This document shows, one piece after another, positions 1 through 5,870 of a stretch of DNA of 5,870 nucleotides. Origin of the DNA: Holosporaceae bacterium (lineage in GTDB: Bacteria > Pseudomonadota > Alphaproteobacteria > UBA3830); assembly GCA_031276835.1 (NCBI GenBank), contig JAISMI010000042.1, forward strand, positions 1 through 5,870, read 5' to 3'. Below the pieces are notes generated by a model. That model did not search any database. It saw only the letters and a program-made list of their open reading frames with translations, and was not told the DNA's origin. Position numbers and translations under genes: made by a program. Position 1 is the first letter of the stretch. Each line of letters starts with the position of its first letter.

Positions 1-1488
1 ATGGGACACGTCGATCACGGGAAAACGTCGTTGCTCGACGCCCTAAGAAAAACTGACGTCGCTTTGACCGAAGCCGGAGGCATCACCCAGTGCATCGGAG
101 CATATCAGGTCACCATGAGCGACGGTCGAAAAATCACTTTCATCGATACTCCAGGACACGCGGCATTTACGGAAATGAGATCGCGGGGAGCAAACGTTAC
201 GGACGTCGTCGTACTGGTGGTTGCCGCCGACGATAGCGTGAAGGATCAAACAATTGAAGCCATAAATCATGCCAAAGCCGCCGGAGTTCCCATAGTCGTC
301 GCCATTAATAAAATAGATAAACATGGAGCTAAGCCGGATAACGTAAGAAAAGATCTTCTCAATCATGAAATAGTTGTCGAATCTTTTGGCGGAGAGGTCA
401 TGGATGTGGAAATTTCCGCCAAAACTGGATTGAATTTGGAGAAATTGGAAGAAATAATTTTGCTGCAGGCGGAAGTCCTGGATCTTAAAGCCAATCCCAA
501 CAGAGAAGCGGAAGGTATCGTCATCGAATCCAAAGTGGAAAAGGGGCTCGGCCCAGTGGCCACCGTTCTCATTAATAAAGGAACTCTCAACGCCGGAGAT
601 ATTTTCGTTTCCGGAACGGTGTTTGGTCGCGTCAGAGCCATAAAAAATCACCGCGGAGAAAATCTTAGGGAAATAACTCCTGGAACTCCAGGCGAAATCA
701 TAGGATTTAACGGTCCTACTGCGCCAGGCGACGATTTTGTGGTGGTCGAAAACGAAAACAAAGCCAGAGAAATTGCCGGTTATCGGGATCGAAAAAAGAG
801 AGAACAGGCCTGGGTTGTGTCTTCTCGCAATACGGCTGAGCAAATGTTCTCCAAGCTAGAGGCAAACGAAAAATTGCAGATGCTGTCGGTGATTGTAAAG
901 GCGGACGTTCAAGGATCCTCCGAGGCCATTTGCTCCTGCCTAAAAAAATTCTCCAACGACGAGGTTTCAATTAAAATTATTCATTCGGGAATTGGCGAAA
1001 TTACCGAAAACGACGTTTCTCTGGCCAACGCCTCTAAAGCGCTAATCATTGGATTTAATGTGCGCTCTAATATGCAGGCTCGCGAACAGATATCCCGAGA
1101 TAAAATTCAGGTAAAATACTACTCCATAATTTACGATCTCATAGACGACGTAAAAGCCTTGTTATCAGGAATGTTAACGCCGAACGTCAAGGAAAATACT
1201 TTGGGAACCGCCGAAGTCAGAAAAATTTTCGACGTCTCCAAGTTCGGAAGAATTGCCGGATGTATGATCATCGACGGACTTGTAAAACGCGGAACAAAAG
1301 CAAGACTGATGCGGGACGGCGTCGTCGTCTACGCCGGAGAAATAAAATCCGTCAGAAGGAATAAAGACGACGTGAAAGAAGTCAAATCCGGATTCGAATG
1401 CGGTATTTCCCTAGAAAATTATAATGATATTCATCCAGGCGACTTTATAGAATGCTTCGAACTAGAGGAAGTTGCGCGACAGCTATAG
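1..1488 (+). CDS. infB: Translation initiation factor IF-2, C-terminal 495 residues (5' end outside window)
   Basis: IF-2 is the GTPase that places initiator fMet-tRNA on the 30S subunit and promotes 50S joining. The visible part begins inside the P-loop: GHVDHGKTS at residues 2-10 is the G1 motif. The ATG at base 1 is therefore the internal Met before G1, not the start codon, and the N-terminal region is missing. Further GTPase motifs follow: switch I around GGITQ (26-30), G3 DTPGH (49-53), G4 NKID (103-106) and G5 SAK (139-141). The domain II beta-barrel lies at about 165-260, then the linker helix, and the C1 and C2 domains at about 290-490, with C2 being the fMet-tRNA-binding domain. The length from G1 to the stop agrees with full-length bacterial IF-2, so the 3' end is intact. 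The sequence reads as alphaproteobacterial ([21 protein letters not shown]). Two usually conserved GTPase-domain positions differ (TQC for [11 protein letters not shown] for DDGVMPQT). rbfA follows after 4 bases. Confidence 0.97.
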   Translation: MGHVDHGKTSLLDALRKTDVALTEAGGITQCIGAYQVTMSDGRKITFIDTPGHAAFTEMRSRGANVTDVVVLVVAADDSVKDQTIEAINHAKAAGVPIVVAINKIDKHGAKPDNVRKDLLNHEIVVESFGGEVMDVEISAKTGLNLEKLEEIILLQAEVLDLKANPNREAEGIVIESKVEKGLGPVATVLINKGTLNAGDIFVSGTVFGRVRAIKNHRGENLREITPGTPGEIIGFNGPTAPGDDFVVVENENKAREIAGYRDRKKREQAWVVSSRNTAEQMFSKLEANEKLQMLSVIVKADVQGSSEAICSCLKKFSNDEVSIKIIHSGIGEITENDVSLANASKALIIGFNVRSNMQAREQISRDKIQVKYYSIIYDLIDDVKALLSGMLTPNVKENTLGTAEVRKIFDVSKFGRIAGCMIIDGLVKRGTKARLMRDGVVVYAGEIKSVRRNKDDVKEVKSGFECGISLENYNDIHPGDFIECFELEEVARQL

Positions 1489-1492
1489 TAAT

Positions 1493-1870
1493 ATGTCAAT
1501 AAAAAATAGCGGTAGGCAAAGTCGAGTCGCGGCCGAAATAAAAAAAGTACTCTCCGAATTCCTGCTACATAGCTCTAGAGTGGATTACGAAGGGATTAAT
1601 CCGGCTTTCATATCAATCACGGACGTTACCATTAGTTCTTGTCTTCAGCATGCGAAAATCTATATCGCCTCCATATCGCAAGACGTCGCCGACGACGATT
1701 GTTTAGAATTTTTCCAAAAACACGCCGCGCATTTGAGGCGTCATTTGGGATCGACAATTCATCTGAAATTTGTTCCGGATCTAAAATTTTTCATGGACGA
1801 TTCGTTCGACTATGCAAAAAAAATCGAGTCCTTGCTTCTATATGAAAAGAGAACGCCGCCCGACGAATAG
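1493..1870 (+). CDS. rbfA: 30S ribosome-binding factor RbfA
   Basis: RbfA binds the maturing 30S subunit, assists processing of the 16S rRNA 5' end and is needed for growth in the cold. The 125-residue product has the usual RbfA length and the single type II KH fold. An N-terminal helix with RQSRVAAEIKKVLSEF (8-23) comes first, then the strand ISITDVTISSCLQHAKIYIA (40-59), then the helix and strand LRRHLGSTIHLKFVPDLKF (81-99), and finally the family signature DDSFDYAKKI (102-111). The ATG at 1493 is chosen because the family N-terminus fits and it sits 4 bases after the infB stop. A TTG at 1472 in the same frame would add seven residues and overlap infB. The purine stretch AGAGGAAG at 1464-1471 is about 21 bases from the ATG, too far for a normal Shine-Dalgarno site, so translation is probably coupled to infB. 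An A8 run at 1816-1823 lies within the coding sequence. truB does not follow; a convergent gene begins 24 bases downstream. Confidence 0.95.
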   Translation: MSIKNSGRQSRVAAEIKKVLSEFLLHSSRVDYEGINPAFISITDVTISSCLQHAKIYIASISQDVADDDCLEFFQKHAAHLRRHLGSTIHLKFVPDLKFFMDDSFDYAKKIESLLLYEKRTPPDE

Positions 1871-1894
1871 ATTTTTATCCTAGGCGTGGAAACG

Positions 1895-2764
1895 TCACCA
1901 AAGGCTCGTCTGTTTCCGGAAATTATTTCTTTCGCATACTTCATTATAGAAATCGTATTTTTTTCTTAGACTCCAGATCTTTTGGCGAAAATTTTCCTGA
2001 TAATCTTTATCGACGTAGCTTCCTCTATAAAGCGGTTTGATTTTTTCAAGAAGTTTGGGAAAAAGTTTTTGGACGTATGTAAAAAAGACCTGTTTGGTAT
2101 TCCCCCGCAGATGCAGCGTTTGCGGAATGATGCTTTTGGCTCCGTTTTCTTTGGAAAGTTTGAAAATGGCGGCCAGATTTTCGACATTATCCGTAAGATA
2201 TGGGATTATCGGCATCATAAGGACTCCCGTATAGATTCCGCGATCGTTTAGCCGACTCAACATCTGCAATCGATCGACGGTCGAAGAAGAAAACGGTTCT
2301 ATTCTTTCTCGTATCGACTCGTCGATGGCGGACGCCGACACGCGCACCTCGACTCGAGCAACTTTGTTCAATTCCTCCAAAAGATCGATATCGCGCAGCA
2401 ATAACGTCGATTTAGTCGTAATTATCATTCCGTTTCGGCGCCGAATGAAAGTTTCTATAACTTTTGGCATAAGAACGTATTCCTTTTCCAAAGGTTGATA
2501 GGCGTCCGTCACTCCGCAGACGTTTACTAGATCGTCGCTCCATGATTGCTTGATAAAATCAGAGTCCAACGCGTCGGAGATATTCGTTTTCACAAAAATA
2601 TCGTCAAAAAAATGGTCCGTATCCAGGTATTTGTGAGAATATTGCGCAAAACAATAAATACATCGATGTCCGCATCCGCGATAAATGTTTAAGTCCCAAT
2701 TGGTCGCAAATGCTCTATCATGATAATGTAAAGCAGTCTTGCAGGTTATTTCTTTTACGGACAT
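1895..2764 (-). CDS. SPL-family (COG1533) radical SAM protein, putative DNA repair
   Basis: This is a 289-residue cytoplasmic radical SAM protein. The YRGCGHRCIYCFA segment carries the CxxxCxxC [4Fe-4S]/SAM motif with cysteines 31, 35 and 38, in the form typical of the family related to spore photoproduct lyase SplB. Other family marks follow in order: CGVTDAYQPLEK (83-94), IITTKSTLLLRDIDLL (114-129), RIEPFSSS (154-161), TGVLMMPIIPYLTDN (179-193) and a C-terminal KQTSLW. The last resembles the KQxSLF-like tail I recall from Firmicutes members. Family members are often annotated as DNA repair photolyases, but the substrate of this non-sporulation branch is not established, so no symbol is given. 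Cys83 lies 45 residues after Cys38. From memory, the hydrogen-donor Cys141 of Bacillus SplB lies at nearly the same distance from its cluster. The gene is transcribed away from an AlkD gene, which supports a repair role. The ATG at 2764 is the only reasonable start; no clear Shine-Dalgarno site is visible. Confidence 0.88.
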   Translation of the reverse strand: MSVKEITCKTALHYHDRAFATNWDLNIYRGCGHRCIYCFAQYSHKYLDTDHFFDDIFVKTNISDALDSDFIKQSWSDDLVNVCGVTDAYQPLEKEYVLMPKVIETFIRRRNGMIITTKSTLLLRDIDLLEELNKVARVEVRVSASAIDESIRERIEPFSSSTVDRLQMLSRLNDRGIYTGVLMMPIIPYLTDNVENLAAIFKLSKENGAKSIIPQTLHLRGNTKQVFFTYVQKLFPKLLEKIKPLYRGSYVDKDYQENFRQKIWSLRKKYDFYNEVCERNNFRKQTSLW

Positions 2765-2789
2765 GTTTCAGAATAATATTCTTTTTTCC

Positions 2790-2818
2790 ATAATATATTT
2801 CAATCGGCGAAAAAACAA
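2790..2818 (-). promoter_or_regulatory. Candidate sigma-70 promoter for the radical SAM gene
   Basis: On the - strand, TTGTTT (2818-2813) and TATTAT (2795-2790) are separated by 17 bases, a good sigma-70-type arrangement. Transcription would begin near 2783 and leave about 18 untranslated bases before the ATG at 2764. The region is AT-rich, so chance matches are easy; the placement directly upstream of an otherwise isolated gene is the main support. Confidence 0.45.
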
Positions 2819-2836
2819 CGCTCCGCTTTTTATCTC

Positions 2837-2866
2837 TTGAAAAATTATGACATAAAGTTATATGCT
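2837..2866 (+). promoter_or_regulatory. Candidate sigma-70 promoter for alkD
   Basis: TTGAAA (2837-2842) and TATGCT (2861-2866) are separated by 18 bases on the + strand. The expected transcription start, 6-7 bases after the -10 box, falls at or beside the ATG at 2873, which would make the alkD message leaderless. No Shine-Dalgarno sequence is present before this ATG, in keeping with that reading. The same TTGAAA contains a TTG that would be an alternative, less likely start codon. Confidence 0.4.
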
Positions 2867-2872
2867 AATTTC

Positions 2873-3589
2873 ATGACGGTTACCCAAATAATTGACGAAA
2901 TAAAAAATATCTCCTCCGAAAAATACGCCGCATTTGTCCGAAAAATGATTCAATCGGAAACAGGATACGGCAAAGGCGACGTTGTTTTGGGATGCAAAAC
3001 TCCAGATTTGCGAAAAATTGCAAAAAAGTATCAAGACGCAATTTCCATGGATGATCTTTTAAAATTACTTCAATCCCAATACCATGAAGTAAGAATCTTA
3101 TCTCTAATTATTATGAGACATAAATTTCAAAATGAAAATCTGCAAAAAAATATTGTAAAAATGTATTTGGATAACGCTGGATTCATAAACAATTGGGATT
3201 TGGTAGACATATCTGCGCGTCATATCGTCGGTTCATATTTCAGTCATGACGACGATATTTTCGAGCAACTATCCAATTCTCCGGATCTGTGGGAAAACAG
3301 AATCGCCGTAGTTGCGACCCACGCCTTCATAGGGCAAAATTACTTCGATTTAACTTTGCGACTGTGCAAAAAATTCATGACTCATAAGCATCATCTAATA
3401 CATAAGGCATGCGGATGGATGCTGCGGGAAATCGGCAAAAAAAACGAGAACGTTCTGGCGGATTTTCTCAGGGAAAATCATTCCCATATGCCACGAATCA
3501 TGCTTTCCTACGCCAAAGAAAGACTACATCCGCAAAAAGTTGAATTTTTGCGACACGATTTACGACGTTATATATCCGACGTTCCATAA
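2873..3589 (+). CDS. alkD: AlkD-type DNA alkylation repair protein (DNA glycosylase, HEAT-like repeats)
   Basis: AlkD enzymes remove positively charged alkylated purines, such as 3- and 7-alkyl adducts, from DNA without flipping the base. The 238-residue product is nearly all helical, as expected for the HEAT-like ALK repeat fold, and matches the family length. Family wording runs through it: GCKTPDLRKIAKKY (40-53), HEVRILSL (71-78), NNWDLVD (106-112), DLWENRIAVV (138-147), GWMLREIGK (181-189) and MPRIMLSYAKERL (206-218). The residues known to matter in Bacillus cereus AlkD (Trp109, Asp113, Arg148, Trp187) correspond to Trp108, Asp112, Arg143 and Trp182, so the enzyme is probably active. The ATG at 2873 fits the family N-terminus; a TTG at 2837 would add 12 residues but falls in the likely promoter. 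No Shine-Dalgarno site is seen. The 5' half is much poorer in GC than neighbouring genes. The last 22 bases overlap the end of tolB on the other strand. Confidence 0.92.
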   Translation: MTVTQIIDEIKNISSEKYAAFVRKMIQSETGYGKGDVVLGCKTPDLRKIAKKYQDAISMDDLLKLLQSQYHEVRILSLIIMRHKFQNENLQKNIVKMYLDNAGFINNWDLVDISARHIVGSYFSHDDDIFEQLSNSPDLWENRIAVVATHAFIGQNYFDLTLRLCKKFMTHKHHLIHKACGWMLREIGKKNENVLADFLRENHSHMPRIMLSYAKERLHPQKVEFLRHDLRRYISDVP

Positions 3590-4914
3590 AGAATTTTATT
3601 TTTTGCCGACCATTCCGGATCTATTGCGTAGTGCGGAGTGGGTATTTCGCGTTTGTTATATCCGGTTATGTCCACGCTGAAAATTTTCTCTCTTTTGGCG
3701 TAGTCCTGATGTGAAAACATGATCACCCGTCCGTTGGGAGACCAGGTTGGTCCTTCCACCAAATGTCCGGACGCCAACATTCTTTCTCCGGATCCGTCCG
3801 GATGTATTATTCCGATGTAGAATCCGCTGCCGCCAAACTTTGTGAAGGCTATCCAATCGTTTCTTGGAGACCAAACCGGCGTAGCGTATCTTCCATTGGA
3901 GAAAGACAATCTTCTTATATTTGATCCGTCGGCGTCCATGATATAAAGTTGCTGATTCCCGCCGCGGTCGGAGTTAAATACTATGTATCGACCGTCCGGA
4001 GAATAGCAAGGGGACGTGTCTATGCATCTTCCCTTGGTGAGACGCGTTAAATGCCTGGTTACGAGATCAAAAGTATAAATGGAAGAAGATCCGCGATGGG
4101 ATAAACTAAATATCAACAAATTTCCGCCAGGGGAATATCTAGGCGCGTAGGTCATGCCGTCGAAATGAGCAATGAGTTCCGTTCTTTTAGAGGTCAAATC
4201 ATACCGATATACGCTGGCGGAAATCGGAACTCGGCGGCCGTTTACAATTTTCTCCCGATACGAAAAAAATGAAAATTCCCTTCCGTTGGGAGAAAATCGC
4301 GGCGTCAGCACTATGGTATCCCCATTGGTGAGAAATTTGTGATCGTAGCCGTCCTGATCCATGATGGCCAGTCGATATGTCTTTTTTCCCCGCGATTGTT
4401 TTTGTACGGCGACGTACAGTATTTTTGTGTCAAAGTAACCGACTTCTCCGGTGACCCTTTCATAGATGCTGTTGGATACCAAATGGGCAAGTTTTCTCCA
4501 TTCTTTTATATCTCCGGAGGCGGAAAACGTCCCAACCGGAGTTTCGGATAAAACATCATAGAGAACAAACGACGCCAATAGTCGGCCGGAATCGATTTTT
4601 AGCTCCGCATTCACCAAATATTGGGCGTTTATGATCTTCCACAGCGGAAATGTCGGCCTCTGATTTACCCCTTTTAGAAGCTGCATAAACGCGCCTTCAG
4701 AAATCAGACGAAATAAAAATGTTCCCTGTAGATCGTTGCCGACTACTTTGGAAAAATTGTCCTTTATATCGCCGCCGAAATCAAAAAAATTCAGAGCGAC
4801 GCTAACCGGTCTCATCACTCCTTTATTGACGTTCACCACGACCTCCGCCTCGCACAAAAATGCGAACGCAACCAACCAAATGAAAACTATCCTTTTTATG
4901 AAATTAACCATCAT
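3568..4914 (-). CDS. tolB: Tol-Pal system periplasmic protein TolB
   Basis: TolB is the periplasmic member of the Tol-Pal system; it binds Pal and the TolA side of the machine and helps constrict the outer membrane at division. The 448-residue product begins with a signal peptide: KR at 7-8, a hydrophobic core (9-20) and probable cleavage after CEA at 23. The N-terminal domain spans about 24-155. A six-bladed beta-propeller follows with repeated PD40-type units: SPNGREFSFF (208-217), SPGGNLLIFS (261-270), SPDGRYIVFNSD (305-316), SPRNDWIAFT (349-358), SPNGRVIMFS (392-401) and a final PEWSAKN (433-439). GRYATPVWSPR, HPDGSGER and VEGPTWSPNGR are typical of alphaproteobacterial TolB. The start overlaps the end of tolA by 11 bases, so the two are co-transcribed and translationally coupled. 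The ATG at 4914 is preferred; the next codon is also ATG. The 3' end overlaps alkD by 22 bases on the other strand. Confidence 0.97.
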   Translation of the reverse strand: MMVNFIKRIVFIWLVAFAFLCEAEVVVNVNKGVMRPVSVALNFFDFGGDIKDNFSKVVGNDLQGTFLFRLISEGAFMQLLKGVNQRPTFPLWKIINAQYLVNAELKIDSGRLLASFVLYDVLSETPVGTFSASGDIKEWRKLAHLVSNSIYERVTGEVGYFDTKILYVAVQKQSRGKKTYRLAIMDQDGYDHKFLTNGDTIVLTPRFSPNGREFSFFSYREKIVNGRRVPISASVYRYDLTSKRTELIAHFDGMTYAPRYSPGGNLLIFSLSHRGSSSIYTFDLVTRHLTRLTKGRCIDTSPCYSPDGRYIVFNSDRGGNQQLYIMDADGSNIRRLSFSNGRYATPVWSPRNDWIAFTKFGGSGFYIGIIHPDGSGERMLASGHLVEGPTWSPNGRVIMFSHQDYAKREKIFSVDITGYNKREIPTPHYAIDPEWSAKNKILYGTSDI

Positions 4915-5870
4915 GTCTTTTCAATGCCTCTTTAACGTTGAATCGCAAAACAAAATTTCTAAACAATTCGATTTTGTTTTTTGATATCTTCAGCGGACTG
5001 GCTTCTAATACCGCCCTGCGGGCGCTGTCGGCGGCCGCTCTGAAAATATAATCCGTTGCGTATCTTTTTTCATCTAAAATTTTTACGCTCGACGAAATTA
5101 CTTCGCCATTTTCCCGCAATTCTATACGCATTTCAATTATAATATTTTCGGCGTCGCGGACTCCGGACGGAACCCCCCAATGCGGATATATTTGGGAACT
5201 TACTGCCTCCGCGTCGGCGTCCGTTAGACTGTTCCCTAATCCGAAACTGCCCGCTCCGCTTCCTTTCGTACCTTTGCCGGCCGTTCTTTTAAGATCGTTG
5301 ATGCTGCCGTTGAGCATTTGATCGAAGGCTTTGTTTTTATTTCTTTTGGAAATAGCTTTTTCGGCTATTTCTAGCATTTTTTTGCGATTTTTTTCGCGGA
5401 TTTTTTTCTTTTCCGCGCTTTTAATGGTTTCCATTATGATTTTTCGATCTCTTTTTCTAGGTTTTTTCTTCACTTCGGGAATCGGATTTTTTTCATCTCT
5501 GGAGCCCAATTCTTCTCTTGGCGTAGATTCTTCAGCATCCGTTTCAGATAATTCCTGATCGCCGACGGCGTCGATCTGCTTGACGGGTTTTTCTTCATCC
5601 ACGACTTCTTCCTGCTTCTCCTGCGACGCCTGATTTTCCTGTGAAGGCTGCAGATCCTCTTTCTCTTTAGTCGGCGTAGGCGCCGGAGTTGGCTCTTTTG
5701 GCTCTTCAGGTATCGACTCGGTAATGCCCTCTTCCGACGGAGTTTCATCCGACTGCTTGGCCTCTTCAACGGAATTCGCCTCGTCCGAAGGTTGAATTAG
5801 CCGACGCTCTTCCCGAATATCTTGATTGACGAGAATGTCCCTCAGTTCGCCTTCGCCGGCAATTTCAATG
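4904..5870 (-). CDS. tolA: Tol-Pal system protein TolA, C-terminal 321 residues (N-terminus outside window)
   Basis: TolA links the TolQR proton motor in the inner membrane to TolB and Pal. The frame is open from the stop at 4904 through 5869, giving 321 residues with the N-terminal membrane anchor cut off by the window edge. The first visible residues (IEIAGEGELRDIL) look like the stretch just after the anchor, so perhaps only a few tens of residues are missing (inference). Residues about 20-130 form an acidic, Pro/Ser/Gln-rich linker. Residues about 133-180 are Lys/Arg-rich and probably helical. After a Gly/Ser-rich hinge (199-213) comes the C-terminal domain at about 214-314, with WGVPSG (231-236), IEMRIELRENGEV and FRAAADSARRAV (276-287), as in alphaproteobacterial TolA/TonB-like domains. 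A GTG at 5602 is an internal valine, not the start. tolB follows with an 11-base overlap. The identity rests on the C-terminal domain plus the tolB neighbour; linker sequence is not informative. Confidence 0.9.
   Translation of the reverse strand, partial: IEIAGEGELRDILVNQDIREERRLIQPSDEANSVEEAKQSDETPSEEGITESIPEEPKEPTPAPTPTKEKEDLQPSQENQASQEKQEEVVDEEKPVKQIDAVGDQELSETDAEESTPREELGSRDEKNPIPEVKKKPRKRDRKIIMETIKSAEKKKIREKNRKKMLEIAEKAISKRNKNKAFDQMLNGSINDLKRTAGKGTKGSGAGSFGLGNSLTDADAEAVSSQIYPHWGVPSGVRDAENIIIEMRIELRENGEVISSSVKILDEKRYATDYIFRAAADSARRAVLEASPLKISKNKIELFRNFVLRFNVKEALKRHDG
4927..4932 (-). promoter_or_regulatory. Ribosome binding site for tolB, inside the tolA coding end
   Basis: AAGAGG on the - strand ends 12 bases before the ATG at 4914 and 15 before the adjacent in-frame ATG at 4911. 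The spacing is somewhat long, but no other start codon lies between the site and 4914 in the tolB frame, because a TGA occurs three codons upstream. The site favours the first ATG and fits re-initiation by ribosomes finishing tolA. Confidence 0.5.

Larger units (their letters stand above)
2765..2872. other. Divergent intergenic region between the radical SAM gene and alkD
   Basis: This 108-base AT-rich gap is the longest non-coding stretch in the window. It holds one candidate promoter for each direction: TTGTTT/TATTAT leftward and TTGAAA/TATGCT rightward. The two -35 boxes are about 18 bases apart, so a regulator bound in the middle (about 2813-2842) could act on both genes. I found no convincing palindromic operator or LexA-type box by eye. 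Confidence 0.6.

Noticed and set aside
43..843. Long open frame on the - strand opposite infB
   Set aside because: It lies wholly antisense to clear IF-2 coding sequence, its translation has no recognisable family wording, and the open length follows from the codon use of infB.
1472..1492. TTG start giving a longer RbfA that overlaps infB
   Set aside because: The added seven residues do not match the family, and the purine-rich stretch directly abuts the TTG, leaving no room for ribosome spacing.
1871..1894. Possible bidirectional terminator between rbfA and the radical SAM gene
   Set aside because: No stable GC-rich stem with a following T run could be drawn in the 24-base gap or its edges.
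4846..4857. Lipoprotein cleavage site at Cys21 of TolB
   Set aside because: The residues before the cysteine read AFLC and lack the small residue usually found at -1 of a lipobox; TolB is a soluble periplasmic protein with an ordinary signal peptide.
5331..5558. Hydrophobic Phe/Ser-rich open frame on the + strand, resembling a small membrane protein
   Set aside because: It is the antisense of the Lys/Glu-rich part of tolA; AAA and GAA codons read backwards give Phe and Ser, so the apparent membrane segment is an artefact.
5470..5769. Arg/Lys-rich open frame on the - strand in another frame of tolA
   Set aside because: It overlaps the tolA linker frame, which is open to the window edge and joins the recognised C-terminal domain; the basic composition comes from frame-shifted GAG/GAA-rich coding.

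Overview
The window looks like a piece of an alphaproteobacterial chromosome of intermediate to low GC content, possibly from a host-associated lineage of the Rickettsiales/Holosporales type. The clearest pointers are TolB, whose propeller carries wording typical of alphaproteobacterial TolB (GRYATPVWSPR, DGSGER, VEGPTWSPNGR), and the TolA C-terminal domain with its WGVPSG-type motif. The IF-2 sequence also reads as alphaproteobacterial. The order-level placement is an inference and is not proven by the window.

Layout from left to right. A translation block on the + strand holds the C-terminal 495 residues of initiation factor IF-2 (infB; its N-terminal part lies outside the window) and, four bases later, the ribosome-maturation factor rbfA. 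The truB/rpsO genes that often follow rbfA are not here. Instead there is a pair of nucleic-acid-repair-like genes transcribed away from each other: an SPL-family (COG1533) radical SAM protein on the - strand and an AlkD-type DNA alkylation repair protein on the + strand. Both start from a 108-base AT-rich gap that holds plausible back-to-back promoters. The last block, on the - strand, is part of the Tol-Pal envelope system: tolA (missing only its extreme N-terminus at the right edge) followed by tolB, overlapping by 11 bases and evidently co-transcribed.

The genome is packed tightly. infB and rbfA are 4 bases apart, rbfA and the radical SAM gene converge with 24 bases between stops, and alkD and tolB converge with a 22-base overlap of their coding ends. 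There is no non-coding stretch longer than about 110 bases. I see no RNA gene, insertion sequence, CRISPR array or convincing rho-independent terminator.

Functionally these are three unrelated modules: translation initiation and 30S maturation, DNA repair, and outer-membrane constriction and integrity. I found no strong case for a new system. The items most worth a second look are the repair pair placed between two housekeeping blocks, a cysteine in the radical SAM protein near the place of the spore-photoproduct-lyase hydrogen-donor cysteine, a likely leaderless alkD message, the overlapping convergent gene ends, and unusual residues in the IF-2 GTPase domain.
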